From positions 47,262,284 to 47,326,283 of the forward strand of contig NC_061119.1 of the NCBI RefSeq assembly GCF_002878395.1: 64,000 nucleotides of DNA, in the 5' to 3' direction. Origin of the DNA: Capsicum annuum. Its lineage: Eukaryota; Streptophyta; Magnoliopsida; Solanales; Solanaceae. This document shows, in pieces, positions 36,673 through 47,970 of the stretch (the stretch's first letter is position 1; each line of letters opens with the position of its first letter). Both the position numbers and the translations under genes were made by a program. The notes beneath the pieces are model-generated. The model had not been told where the DNA came from. It saw only the letters and a program-made list of their open reading frames with translations, and did no database searches.

Positions 36673-37419
36673 ATGCCTCCCCAAAGAGCTACTACCCATA
36701 GGAATATCGATCAGCAACCTTAACCGGCCGATCCTCTGAATGAGAATGTGTCTCACGCTGAGTTTCGGGCAGCCTTTTAGGCGTTAGCCTAGGCAGTCAC
36801 CACTAATATTTAGGCCAATAACCTGGCTATATTTTTGCATCAGAAAGGAGGTGATTCAGCTGTAGCCTAGATTTGAGATTTCATGAGGATGGATCTGCTA
36901 GAGTTTTATGTTTCGAAGGTAGGTAAGGACCCATAGTTATTTCTTGAGGAGGTAAAGAAAATCATCCAAGTCATCCATGTAACTGAAGAGAAGAGTGTAG
37001 AGTTATCCTCTTATAGGTTGAAAGATATTGCTTATGACTGGTTTATGGCATGGAGGAAGACTAGAGGGGAGAATGCTGCTCCTATTACTTGGTAGGTATT
37101 TCGGAATACATTTTTGGATAAGTTCTTCCCGTTTTAGATTAGGGAGGAAAAGCTAGAGAAATTCATGAACCTGAGGCAAGGCTCTATGACTGTTAGGGAG
37201 TATTGCCTCAAGTTCAACCAGTTAGCTAAGTATGCTCCTGACTTGGTAGCTGACACCCGATCTAGTATGAGTAAGTTCATGATCGGTGTGTCTAGTTTAG
37301 TGCTGAAAGAGTGTAGGACTACTATGTTTAATATGGATATGGATCTGTCTAGACTGATGATACATGCTTATCAAATTAAGGTAGGTAAAATAAAGAAGAG
37401 AGATAGAGTAAGGGGAAAC
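36673..37419 (+). pseudogene. Gypsy G gag, N-terminal part (many CAG-to-TAG stops)
   Basis: The likely start is the ATG at 36673, reading MPPQRATTHRNIDQQP, the usual start of GAG in this group. The gag domain follows: FMRMDLLEFYVSKVG, WFMAWRKTRGENAAP, then an open part 37165-37449 with NLRQGSMTVREYCLKFNQLA. About eight in-frame stops occur, most where the family has Gln (such as the stops in AF*ALA*AV). Gypsy D interrupts the gene at 37420. The zinc knuckle continues after D. Confidence 0.9.
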
Positions 37420-37658
37420 TGTAATGCCCCACATTTTACGCTAGAATAAAAACCATGATTTTGATACGTTGTTAATCCTGAAGCTATAAAATACTATGCA
37501 AATATGGTATTTTAATTATTGTGTAGTATGTGAATCCGCTCAAGCTTGAATTTAGACCATAGAGGTCCTTCAACTCAAGGAAGAGTTAAAACTATTTTGG
37601 TCGACTAAGTTTTAGTGGACGTTGTAAAGTGTGTCAGCTTCCATCGACCATAATTCCC
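37420..37658 (+). repeat. Gypsy D 5' LTR fragment
   Basis: Starts TGTAATGCCCCACATTTTA and matches the first 240 bp of the 3' LTR at 39477 with few changes. It then breaks off abruptly into the inverted gag piece. Confidence 0.9.
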
Positions 37659-37663
37659 TAAGA

Positions 37664-37885
37664 CTATGTACCTAGAGCTTTGGACCCATGAGGAGTTTGA
37701 AAACTCTGAGTTTGTCTGTCTGTCGGTGGTCTGGGTGCTAGGGCGCTGGCTGCTGACTGTGCATTATTCCAAAACTTCTTCTTCTTTGACCACTTATTAT
37801 CCCAGTTACTACTCTGCGGCTGACTCTGGTGCTGATCCATAGATCTAGGTGTTTTAGCCTGTCTATCTTTCTCTTTAGATTCTGA
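37664..37885 (-). pseudogene. Gypsy D inverted gag fragment
   Basis: On the minus strand an open run including 37664-37840 (58 residues) has SSNWDNKWSKKKKFWNNAQ followed by SAASALAPRPPTDRQTQ. This Gln/Pro/Ala-rich composition, ending near an S-A-x-A-P-x-P-R-N-R-like run, matches the segment just before the zinc knuckle in these elements (compare ASAPVPRNRQD near 41740 in gypsy G). It is opposite in direction to the pol fragment beside it. Confidence 0.65.
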
Positions 37886-38830
37886 AGATGGAGGGATGAC
37901 TATTCATGAGTTAGCTAAGTCATCTCTTTATGCTAAATTTAAGGAGAAGAAGGTTGAAGATCCCATCTTGATGCAAATCAAGAAAGATGTGGGTTAATAA
38001 AAGGTTATGTCATTTGAAATTAGTGGCGATGGTATTTTGAGATTTTATGGTAGGTTGTGCGTTCCGAATGTCGATGTTCTATGGGAAAGAATCCTTAATG
38101 AGGCACACACTCTGAGGTATTTCATTCACCCAGGCTCTACTAAGATGTACCATGATCTGAAAACCTTGTATTGGTGGAATAACATGAAACGTGATGTAGC
38201 TGATTTTGTGTCCAAGTGTTTGAACTGTCAATAAGTGAAGGTAGAACACATGAGGCCGGGTGGTACTTCCCAAGAGATAGCCCTGCCTTTATGGAAGTGG
38301 GAGATGATAAACATGGACTTTATTACAGGACTTCCGAGATCCCAAAACCAGTATGATTCTATATGGGTGATTGTAGATCGGTTGACCAAGCCAGCCCACT
38401 TTTTGCCTGTGAGGACTAATTATTCGGGAGAGGTTTATGCTAAGATTTACATTGAGGAGATATTTTGATTTCATATGGCACCAGTGTCCATTATATCCAA
38501 TAGAGGTACGCAATTTTCATCTCAGTTTTAGAGATTCTTTCAGAAAGGTTTAGGTACACAAGTGAATTTGAGCACAACTTTCCACCCTCAGACGGATGGA
38601 CAAGCTGAACGTACCATTCAGACCCTCGAAGATATGTTGAGAGCATGCGTCATTGATTTTAAAGGTAGTTGGATAGATCACCTGCCACTGGTTGAATTCG
38701 CTTACAATAATAGCTACCATGCCAGAATCAAGATGGTTTCTTTTGAGGCTTTGTATGAGAGGAGATGTAGGTCTCCGATAGAATGGTATGAAATAGGTGA
38801 GACTTAGTTGTATGGGCCTGATCTTGTTCA
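37886..38830 (+). pseudogene. Gypsy D integrase (second catalytic Asp changed)
   Basis: The zinc finger is AHTLRYFIHPGSTKMYHDLK...CLNCQ at 38100-38231 with both His and both Cys. The core continues after one stop: NMDFITGLPRSQNQYDSIWV (first Asp), SIISNRGTQFSS, where the catalytic Asp of ISDRGTQF reads Asn, then DGQAERTIQTLEDML with the Glu present. Open parts are 38007-38234, 38235-38468 and 38562-38807. The inactive residue and several stops rule out function. Confidence 0.92.
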
Positions 38831-39460
38831 TCGGTGATGGAGAAAGTGAAAATTATTAGAGAACGACTCAAGACTGCTCAGAGTCATCAGAAGTCCTATA
38901 CCGATGTTCAGAGAAGAGAACTAGAGTTTGAAATTAGTGATTGAGTGTTTCTCAAGGTTTCTCCTATGAAAGGAGTTATGAGGTTTGAAAAATAGGGTAA
39001 ATTGAGCCCTCATTATGTAGGGCCATATCATATTTTAAAGAAGATTGGTACAGTTGCATATGAGTTAGAATTGCTTGCAAGTTTGGGTTCCGTTCATCTG
39101 GTTTCCATGTATCCAAGTTGAAGAAATGCATTGGAGATCATTCTATGGTATTTCCAGTAGAGGGTATCAAAGTGACAGACTCCTTGTCTTACAAAGAAGA
39201 GCCCATTAAAATTTTAGATCGCTAAGTTCGAAAGCTGAAGAGCAAAGAAGTAGCCTCAATAAAGATACTGTAGAGGAATTAGAAGGTCGAAGAAGCAACT
39301 TGGGAGTCAGAAGATGACATAAGAATTATATATCCTAATTTATTTGCTTCAATAGAGGAGGAGACAGAAGGTACTATTCCAATCTTATCTTTCCTAGTCC
39401 GTTATTATGCTTGAAATCGTGTCTGTCTATGTCCCGCATCATCATTCGGGGACGAATGAT
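38831..39460 (+). pseudogene. Gypsy D pol C-terminus
   Basis: Shifted frames give the conserved RRELEFEISD, LSPHYVGPYHILKKIGTVAY and SVHLVSMYPS-like blocks (38920-39130), then a PIKILDR*VRKLKSKEVAS piece (39208-39250) and a degenerate TWESEDDIR block near 39300. This is the C-terminal chromodomain-type end of the polyprotein. A purine-rich tract CCTAAGGAGGGGATAA precedes the 3' LTR. Confidence 0.8.
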
Positions 39461-39476
39461 CCTAAGGAGGGGATAA

Positions 39477-41624
39477 TGTAACGCCCCACATTTTAGGCTA
39501 GAATAAAAACCATGATTTTGATGCGTTGCTAATCCCGAAGCCATAAAATCCTATGGCAATATGGCATGTTAATTATTGTGTATCATGTGAATCCGCTCAA
39601 GCTTGAATTTAGACCATAGAGGTCCTTTAACTCAAGGACGAGTTGAAACTATTTCGGTCGACTAAGTCTTAGTGGACGTTGTAAGGTGTGTCAGCTTCCA
39701 TTGACCATAATTCTCTGTATATATCGAATTAAGAAGCCTAATATGTGTCAAATGATAGGTATTCGAGTTAGATTTCCAACGATACCAATTTGGCTAAAAT
39801 CCAACACCCGAGCAAGAAGTTATGACCTTTCAAACTGATAAGCGACTCCTAACCAATTGCCCCACTGGAAAGCATAGGCGATAGCCTAGGCGTTGCCTAT
39901 GTGAACATAGGCAATAGCCTAGGTGGTGCCTATGTAAACATAGGCGATAGCCTAGGCGGCACCTTTGTGAAGATAGGTGATGGGATGGGCGACGCCTATG
40001 TAAGGAATTCTGGAAATTTAAACACTTTGTGTTAAGGACAAAGTGGTCCTTTTTCACCCTTACTTAGCCCAAAAACACGAGATTTAGTTCCAAGGACCCC
40101 AAAATACATATTCTTTCATCAAAAGTGCTCAAGATTTTTCTTAGGGTTTTAAAATAAAAACCCAAATAGTTCAAGATTTGACCGTAGGTTTTCAAAGATA
40201 ATTACATATTTGAAATCACCAATCCACAAGCTTCAAGAAACATCTATTATCTTTGGAAATAGAGGTACGTAGGGTTATCCAAAAATCTCATGGGTGTAGT
40301 CTTTATGAACATGCATGCTTTTAAATGGGGGTTTTCAATCAAATGCTAATATCTTGCTTTCAATATAATTTCTAAGTCATTTTCTTTATGTCGTGGGAAT
40401 TTTTTGCCTATATACTTCAATGGTTGAAACCATGCATATGTGAATTGGGATTTTCCATGGAAGTTGATAAATATGAATGATAAATTGTTTTCAATTTCCC
40501 ATGATAATTGTTTTAATACTCCATATTATATTGTGATCAACAAAAGAGAGCATGAATTTGAAATAAATATTGTTCACCACTCGTAAATGATGAAGCACCT
40601 TGGTTTTTACATGATTATGCATATGTGGATGTGATATTGACGACTTGCAAGTTGGGTATGACGATACCCTATAGAATACGATATGCGATTGAATAAGATG
40701 AAATTTAAATACATTGATTTTACATGAGAAAGGTGGATGCTCGAAGAAGGCATTTTAGACACAAATGGCTCATCGCTGGAAGAACGTGTTTGCCAACACA
40801 GAATATCGGTACCATGCTTTATGGTCTTGCGTACCTGATATTATATTTTTCCAAATTGGGATTATGGTTAGGATCCATGCTTTGTGGTCTTGTGCACTAC
40901 CATATTTGATTTGGGTCGAGACACCATGCTTTGTGGTCTTGTGTGTCTTTCCCTCACTTATACTCTAATCTCAGAGGCAACCGAGGTTTGACAGTTGGTG
41001 TAAATTATGTAGGGTATTCCACCTAGCTCAGTTGCATTTCATTATTGTTGAGAAAAACTATTGCATTACACCCATGTGTTTTCAAATGATTTGATACGAA
41101 ATTGCTTTATAATGGCTCTGAACTATATTTTGTAAAAATATTATGTTTTGCTTTGATATCTCTGCGTGCAAGTACTTTTGTGCTGACCCCCTCCCCTCTC
41201 CAACCTCTTAGGTTCAGAGGCCCAGTCTAGGGGTTAAGAGAATCAGTAGAACTTTCAGACAGAGCTTTAGAGACAAGTGGTGAGCCTTCTATGTTTTGGA
41301 AGGTCTTATGTCCTACAGTCCTTTTATCTTATATTCAGTTTTTGGGTCTGCTGGGGGCCTTGTCCTAGTTTTTAGATAGACATTGTTTCAGTCATGTAGT
41401 AGAGATTTCGCAGACGGTTTTAGAGATGTTGCTTTAGATTGTGGGAAACTATTCCCCATTATCGTCTTCATATGATTCTTGACCATGTTTCCGTTATATT
41501 ATGTTTCTTTTGCATTACTTTGATCATATGAATTATGTGTATAATTATCAGACAGATAGGGGTGTTTCGGGCCTCCATGGTTTGAAATGCTCGTCACGGC
41601 CAGGCCGTTGTTCGGGTCGTGACA
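39477..41624 (+). repeat. Gypsy D 3' LTR
   Basis: Starts TGTAACGCCCCACATTTTAG and ends GGGTCGTGACA, 2.15 kb. It includes a four-copy 33 bp tandem array at 39874-40005. Short open frames across it (39830-41807) are not genes. Confidence 0.9.
39874..40005. repeat. 33 bp tandem repeat, four copies
   Basis: The unit begins ATAGGCGATAGCCTAGGCG and contains a GATAGCCTAGG core with partial dyad symmetry. Copies 1-3 differ at a few positions and copy 4 is more divergent (GATGGGATGGGCGACGCC). The period of 33 keeps one minus-strand frame open, which explains the repetitive open frame 39830-40057. Confidence 0.9.
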
Positions 41625-41629
41625 GAAAC

Positions 41630-42110
41630 AAAAGGGCTAGGTCAGAGTAGTATGATCATGGTCAGACTAGATCCTATGGGGGGAACTGCCCCCAGTTTTA
41701 GAGTTGTTTGTCTATGCCAGTGCCTTTATCAGCTAGTGCTCCCGTACCCAGAAATAGGCAGGATTAGGGGAATAAGTCTTCTATGTCTAGATCCTAGCAC
41801 AGTGTGAGTAACATGCCTAATTATCCCTTATGTGCTAAGTGTGGCAGGACCTTTCCTGATGAGTGTTTGGCCAAATAGAGAGGTTGTTTTGGTTGTGTCA
41901 AGTGGGGCCACAAACTTAGAGAGTGTCCGCATACTAGACAGAAGAGCTGAGATGTTTGTCCCCAGACTCAGGCTACCGGTGCACCAACTCCTTTAGCCCG
42001 TCTAGCCTCTTCTTAGGGTGATTCATCCAATACTGTTGGCGGTCAGTGCCAGAATCGATTCTATGCTTTTCCATCCATCCAGGAGCAGGAGGATTCACCA
42101 GACATTGTTA
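41630..42110 (+). pseudogene. Gypsy G gag, C-terminal part with zinc knuckle
   Basis: Continues gag after gypsy D. The zinc knuckle CFGCVKWGHKLREC (about 41886-41928) keeps the C-x2-C-x4-H-x4-C spacing. A PQTQATGAPTPLARL tail leads to protease. Several in-frame TAG codons occur at Gln positions. The plus-strand open frames at 41619-42206 run out of phase with gag. Confidence 0.88.
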
Positions 42111-42535
42111 CTGGTATGCTTCGTGTCTTTTATTTTGATACTATGTGCTGTTGGACCCTGGGTCAAGTTTTTCTTATGTGACACTATTGGTTACTATGAA
42201 TTTTGAGATAAACTCTTTAAAGATTCCTGAGCCCATTCTAGTTTCTAGTCAGTTGATGCTAAGTAAGTTTACAAAAATAACCCTATTACAGTTCTTCATA
42301 GAGTCATAATTGCTGATTTGATAGAGTTGGACATGGTTGATTTTGATCTTATTCTGGGTATGGGTTGGCTTCATTCCTGTTACACATCTATAGACTGTCG
42401 TACCCGTGTGGTTAAGTTTCAATTTCCTGATAAGGCAGTCTTTGAGTGCCCAGGAGTTCAGTATCTCCCAAGAGTCATTTTATATCCTATCTTAAAGACA
42501 AAAATAATATCCGAAGTTTGTATTTATCATCTAGT
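42111..42535 (+). pseudogene. Gypsy G aspartic protease (frameshifted)
   Basis: After a frameshift near 42135 the strand reads LLDPGSSFSYVTLLVTMNFE (about 42150), with the catalytic D-P-G-S intact. The C-terminal block MVDFDLILGMGWLHSCY (open frame 42318-42539) continues to the CRTRVVKFQFP segment just before RT. Confidence 0.85.
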
Positions 42536-42594
42536 TTGAGTTAAGGACACTAGGTCTGAGGCTCTAACTATCTAGTTAGTCAGTAAAGTCAATG

Positions 42595-43480
42595 AGTTTT
42601 CAAATATTTTTTTAGAAGATCTCCTAGGGGTACTTCTTGATAGAGAGATAGAGTTTGGGATAGACCTTTTTTCTGATACACAACCTATTTCTATTCCTCC
42701 ATATCGTATGGTGCCTGCAGAGGTTAAAGAGTTGAAAGAGCAACTAAAAGATCTTCTAGATAAAGGTTTTATAAGGCTCAGTGTCTCTTCTTGGTGCAAA
42801 CATGTTCTATTCATCCAAAATAAAAATGGTTCTTTGCGTATGTGCATTGACTATCGTCAGCTTAACAAGGTCATAATCAAGAATAAGTACCCTCTTCCTA
42901 GAATTGATGACCTATTTGATCAGTTTTAAGGTGCAGGTTATTTCTCAAAGATAGACCTAAGATCCGGCTATCACTAGCTTAAATTAAAGAAGTGTGATAT
43001 CCCAAAGACAGCCCTCCGAACCCATTATGGTAATTTCGAGTTTCTAGTTATATCTTTTTGGCTAACCAATGCTTTAGTGGCTTTCATGGACCTTATTAAT
43101 CTAGTGTCCAAGCAATATGTTGATATGTTTGTCACAGAGTTCATAGATGATATCCTTGTGTACTCCTGTACTGAGAATGACCATGCAGATCACCTTAGAA
43201 TTATCCTGCAAACTCTTCGAGATCATCAGTTGTTCGCCAAGTTCATCAAGGGTAAGTTTTGGCTAAGTTCAGTAGCTTTTCTGGGTCATATTATTTCAGC
43301 CGAAGGCATTAGAGTTGATCCCCAAAAGATAGAAGCTGTAAGAAATTGGCCTAGACCTATCACTCCATTTGACATTAGGAGTTTCTTGGGTCTATCTGTC
43401 TATTACGATCATTTTGTTGAAGGTTTTTCATCTATTACATCTCCTATGACCCGATTGATCTAAAAGAAAGTTAAGTTCCT
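42595..43480 (+). pseudogene. Gypsy G reverse transcriptase (conserved FIDD)
   Basis: Blocks in order: [20 protein letters not shown] (open 42708-42929), [29 protein letters not shown], then stops at Gln codons around SKIDLRSGYH*LKL, KTALRTHYGNFEFLV, then open 43077-43463 with FIDDILVYS (Asp pair intact, near 43141) and [20 protein letters not shown], the start of the RT connection. Stops alone prevent translation. No catalytic residue is visibly lost. Confidence 0.95.
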
Positions 43481-43499
43481 TTGATCGAATTCATGTGGG

Positions 43500-44090
43500 A
43501 AGGGTTTTTAAGAGTTGAAGACACAACTCACTTCAACCCCTGTGTTAACTTTGCTTGATGGTATGAATGGTTTTGTGGTGTATTACGATGCCTCTAGAGT
43601 TGGCTTGGGTTGTGTGTTGATGAATAAAGGTAAGGTTATAGCCTATGCCTCTAGACAGTTGAAGACACATGAAAAGAATTACCTAACCCATGATCTTGAA
43701 TTAGCTGCTGTGTTTTTTTCTTTTAAAATCTGGAGGCACTATCTGTATGGTGTTTATGTTGATGTGTTTACGGACCATAAAACCTTGTAGTATGTGTTTA
43801 CTCAGAGGGAGTAGAATCTTAGACAGAGGAGATGGTTAGAGTTGCTAAAAGATTATGATATGACCATGTTATATTATTCGGGCAAGGCCAATATAGTGAA
43901 AGATTCCCTTAGTAGGTTGTTTATGGGCAGTGTGGCTTACGTGGAGAAGGATAAGAAAGAATTTGCTCTTGAATTTCATCGTTTCGCTAGGCTAGGAGTT
44001 AGGTTTCTTGATTCAGATGAAGGTAATGTTTGGGTTCAGAGTAGTTCCGAATACTCTTTAGTTTCAAAAGTAAAGGAGAAGAAAGACATG
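43500..44090 (+). pseudogene. Gypsy G RNase H (two TAG stops)
   Basis: Open frame 43515-43790 includes [60 protein letters not shown] and FTDHKTL, the complete RNase H signature with the D-E-D residues. Stops follow at two Gln positions (TL*YVF, RE*NLR). The tail (43842-44249) with GKANIVKDSLSR leads into the integrase zinc finger. Confidence 0.93.
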
Positions 44091-44845
44091 GATCTTAGTT
44101 TGGTCAAACTGAAGGAATTAGTTAAAGACCAAAAGGTAGAGGTTTTCTCCCAAGGAGGAGATGGTGTGTTAAGGTTTCAAGATAGATTGTTTGTCCCATA
44201 TGTTGATAACCTGAGGCAGAGAATTATGGATGAGGTGCATGGTCCATGATATTCTATTCATCCCGGTGCTACCAAGATGTAATGCGACTTGTAGGGAATC
44301 TATTGGTGGAGTGGCATGAACAAGGATGTAGTAGAGTTTGTGGCAAAGTATGAAGCTTGCCAACAGGTTAAGGTAGAGCACCAAAGGCCTGGTGGTATGG
44401 TGCAAGATTTTGGTATACCCACTTGGAAGTAGAAAGGGGTGAATATGGATTTTTTGACTGGTTTACCTCTTTTGCGTCGTCATCATGATTCCATTTGGGT
44501 TATTATAGACAGGTTGACTAAGTCAGTGTATTTCTTGTCAGTGCATGGATCTTATATAGCTGAGGATTATGCTAGATTGTATATTCGGGAGTTAATCAGA
44601 TTGCATAGAGTTCCCTCATCTATCATCTCAGATAGGGGTACTCAATTTACACCTAAGTTTTGGAGAGCTTTTCAGAAGGGTCTTGGCACCTAAGTTCATT
44701 TGAATTTTGCTTTTCATCTGCAGAAAGATGGTCAGGCTGAGAGGACCATCAAAACTTTGGAAGATATGTGGAGAGCATTTTCCACTAATGTAGTTTGCGT
44801 ATAATAATAGCTATCACTCTAGCATCCATTTGGCCCCATTTTAGG
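44091..44845 (+). pseudogene. Gypsy G integrase core (D, D, E kept; stops present)
   Basis: The zinc finger is degenerate (SIHPGATKM* near 44260, then YEACQQ). The core reads NMDFLTGLPLLRRHHDSIWV, SSIISDRGTQFTPKFWRAF (open 44439-44693), then a frame break, and DGQAERTIKTLEDM near 44730. All three catalytic residues are present, but stops at Trp, Gln and other codons and a deletion near 44780 destroy the frame. Confidence 0.92.
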
Positions 44846-44847
44846 CT

Positions 44848-45470
44848 TTGTATAAGAGGATATGTATATCACCCATAGGTTGGTTTGAACTGGGTAAGGC
44901 TACTTTGATTGGACCTGAAGCAGTGTTTGAGGCAATGGAGAAAGTCAAGCTGATTAGAGAGAGATTAAAGATAGCTCTGAGTCGTCAGAAGTCATATGCT
45001 GATGTGATGAGAAGAGATCTTGAGTTTGAGGTGGATGATTTAGTGTACTTGAAAATTTCCTCCATGAAAAAGGTGAAAAGGTTTGGGAAAAAGGGGAAGC
45101 TTAATCCCCGTTATGGTGGCCCTTATAGAATTTTGAGTCGTGTTGTGAAAGTGTCTTATGAAATTGAGTTTCCCATAGATCTATCAGCTGTTCATCCTTT
45201 CTTTCATGTATCCATGCTTAATAAGCATATTGGTGATTCTGTTATAGTGGACCCTTCAGAGAGCTCAGATATTCAGACTAGTCTTTCATTTGAAGAGATT
45301 CCAGTTGAGATTCTAGACCACCAGATCCATAGACTAAGGAAAAAAGAGGTTCTCTTAGTCAAAGTTCTTTGTTGAAACCAATCAGTTGAGGGAGATACTT
45401 GGGAAGTGGAAGATGATATGCGGACCAAGTACCATCATCTTTTTGCTACAGATTCAAATTCAGTTTAAGG
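44848..45470 (+). pseudogene. Gypsy G pol C-terminus with chromodomain-like end
   Basis: Open frame 44848-45375 (175 residues) covers the region after the core: [57 protein letters not shown], then FEEIPVEILDHQIHRLRKKE. After one shift the end reads DTWEVEDDMRTKYHHLFAT. This is the Tekay/Del-type chromodomain end, thought to steer integration to heterochromatin. Confidence 0.9.
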
Positions 45471-45628
45471 TAGCAAGTTACCTTAGCCCATCTTTTTCGT
45501 TCCCTGTTTCAAACTTTATATAGATATTCATGCGACAGGTCATGCATTTACAAATCAGTGTAGTCATGCTCTTAGTAGCACACACTAGTTATAGCCTCAG
45601 TTTTCAACATCTCCATTCGAGGATGAAT

Positions 45629-45648
45629 GTTCCCAAGGGGAAGAAATT
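45629..45648 (+). other. Gypsy G polypurine tract
   Basis: CCCAAGGGGAAGAAAT lies immediately before the 3' LTR. It is the expected plus-strand primer. Confidence 0.75.
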
Positions 45649-47948
45649 GTGATACCCCAAACTTTCTTCAAGTCTAATTTCATCTCTAGAAGATTAAGGG
45701 ATGACTTACAAAGTGAATAATGTTTAAATCATATAGAATGTTCCTATTTTTGAATTTTTATCTTGTGGGAAATTTAATTAGATTTCCAACGATATAAGAT
45801 TTGCCTAAATCCAAAAATCTGGCAAGAAGTTATGGTTAATTTAAGTTCTAGTCATAAAACACCATCATTACGGTGTTTAGCGTATCGTGGAGGATCCCAA
45901 TTTTCCAATAGCCAATTTCTAATATCCTAGCACGATTGTGGCACATTGCGCTGAAGTTCTAGGTCCCAACCAGTAGGACAACGCGATGGCTCTACGTCGC
46001 TGTGACCTCCAGATTCCCATTCGTCAAATTCGAGCGAGCCACTGCGATAGTGGCACGTCTTTGTGGCCTATAAAATCGGGCTCCCAGTTATTTTTTTTAG
46101 TTTCATTCAAAAGTTAGAAAGGGTATTTTGGGCTTTTTCCAAGCCACTTAAATCATCCAAAAACCTGATTTAAGGTCATTACAAGCATCATATACCACTT
46201 TTCTCAAAATCCCTCAACCAAAAACCCTAGTTCATCAAACTTCTCCTCCAAGTAACTCAAGATTTCTCCATCAATTCTCCAACTGAAGTCAAGATTCCAA
46301 GTTCCTAGTGCAAGAATTCTAAGAACCCTTATTCAAGAGTTCAGATAACATCTCAGGAGCAAGTTATTTATCCAAGTTTGTCAATCTAAGGTATGTGGGG
46401 TTTGAACAAGAACAATCCTTGCATTCTTGTGCCCAAAATCTTTCTTTAAGTTATAAATTTCTGAATTTTACTTTGATTTCCATGAAAATCAAGTTAGGGT
46501 TTATACCCATTACCATTATTTGCAAGATTATAAGATTTTCCATGGATTGAGAGTTAAATTACATGATTTTGTTTATATTTCTACGCCTATTGATGAAATT
46601 TCCAGATTTTAATTTGAATTATGAACAATTGTGTTATAAAGTATGAATTTTTTTAGTGTTTGATATGAAATTGAAGCATGGACCATTAAGCCCTAGTATG
46701 TATGTTGAACTTCAAGAATGGCCATGATTTAAGCATCCCATGAATAGCTATTTTCAGTTTTTGATGAAGAAAGTTGATTATTTGAACCAAGATAAGATAG
46801 AAATCCACACTATTCATTCAAGTTATGATTTAAGGCAAAGTGAAGTATAGTTGGCTTCTATTGCACATTATTTTTTTTTATTTAAAGTGAATTTTCCTAA
46901 AAGTTCTGAGCCTAAGTATGGGAGTATATTTAGCACTGAGTTGGGATTGATTCCAAGGTCTCATGCCCCAGAACTATGAGCCACCGTATAATTATAATTC
47001 ACCCCAAGTGGGTTAAGATAGTGATCACTAAAGTTAAGGTTCTATTCCGATGGCAAGGGTAGAACAACTCTCCTCAACATGGGCAAGATGTTCGACTCCA
47101 TGTCAGCTCACATGGTTCATGTCGGTTAGAAGAAACTCCCAAGCCCAAAGTCCCTAAGTCCCAAAGTCCTATAATCTCTAAGTTTTAAAGAAGTCCCTTA
47201 CTCTCCATAAGATTAAAGTATAAGTTTTGAAAGCTATTGTTTTAAGATTTCTCTTTCTTACAAAGTTTTGAAAACAAGATAGAGAATAAAGATTTTAGAA
47301 GTAAATATAATGACTCACGAGATTTGTACTATATGCTTCATTATACAGGATTTATGAGATTCAAATTTTAGTTTTTCCTCAAGCTATGTGAGTCATTTAT
47401 ATCAGCATGGATGTTTTCTTCCGAGTTGATGATATTTTTTACTTATTGAATTGCACCCCCATATGCTCAGTACATCCTTAAAGTACTAATCCACATATAC
47501 ATTTGTGTGCTACATTGCCTCATAATGTAGGTTTAGGTGCTTAGTATTCGCATCTAAGTTCGAGCATCTTTGTCTACGCTCCCAAAGTGGTGAGTCTTCA
47601 TGATTTGAGGGCTTAGTTCATTTGATTTTAAGTTTTCTTTTACTATACGGACTATTATTTTAATTTCAGGTCGAGTCAGTTGGGGGTCTGTCCTTATGGA
47701 TCTCTAGTTCTTTGTTAGTAGTAGAGGCTTGTTGGACTATGAGTTTGTTTAAAGACTGTTAGTATTTTTTTTCCAGATAGTATCTGTCATTTATTCATTT
47801 TAGTTTTGATATGATACAATATTTATTCTTAGCTAGACTATCTTAATGTAAGTGTTAGAAGAAGTTACAAGTTCAAAGGGTTAGCTTAGGGATACTTGCA
47901 GCCTTAAGCACTGTGTGACGTAGCGGGATGAGATTTTGTGGCGTTATA
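45649..47948 (+). repeat. Gypsy G 3' LTR
   Basis: Starts TGTGATACCCCAAAC and ends GGCGTTATA (CA mutated to TA). It matches 34152-36462 with scattered substitutions and small indels. gtaat follows at once. Confidence 0.93.
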
Positions 47949-47953
47949 GTAAT

Positions 47954-47970
47954 TTAGGGACATCAAATTT
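47954..47970 (+). repeat. Athila-like element 5' LTR, piece 3 (end)
   Basis: Seventeen bases (ttagggacatcaaattt) complete the 5' LTR after the gypsy G insertion. They lead directly into the primer-binding site. Confidence 0.7.

Larger units (their letters stand above)
37420..41624 (+). mobile_element. Gypsy D: rearranged, truncated gypsy element inside gypsy G gag
   Basis: Exact 5 bp duplications gaaac (37415-37419 and 41625-41629) flank a 4.2 kb plus-strand insertion. It begins with a 240 bp 5' LTR fragment, then an inverted gag fragment, then the 3' part of pol (integrase to C-terminus), a polypurine tract and a full 3' LTR. Protease, RT and RNase H are missing. Confidence 0.92.
34152..47948 (+). 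mobile_element. Gypsy G: full-length Tekay/Del-like chromovirus, carries gypsy D
   Basis: A 9.6 kb plus-strand element after subtracting the D insertion. LTRs are 34152-36462 and 45649-47948. The exact 5 bp duplication gtaat flanks it (34147-34151 and 47949-47953). Order: Met-type primer site, gag, protease, RT, RNase H, integrase, chromodomain-like end, polypurine tract. It is the best preserved element in the window, with conserved catalytic residues, but many in-frame stops. Confidence 0.95.

Noticed and set aside
39874..40005. CRISPR-like array
   Set aside because: Units abut without spacers, lie in a plant retrotransposon LTR, and the period is a simple 33 bp tandem repeat.
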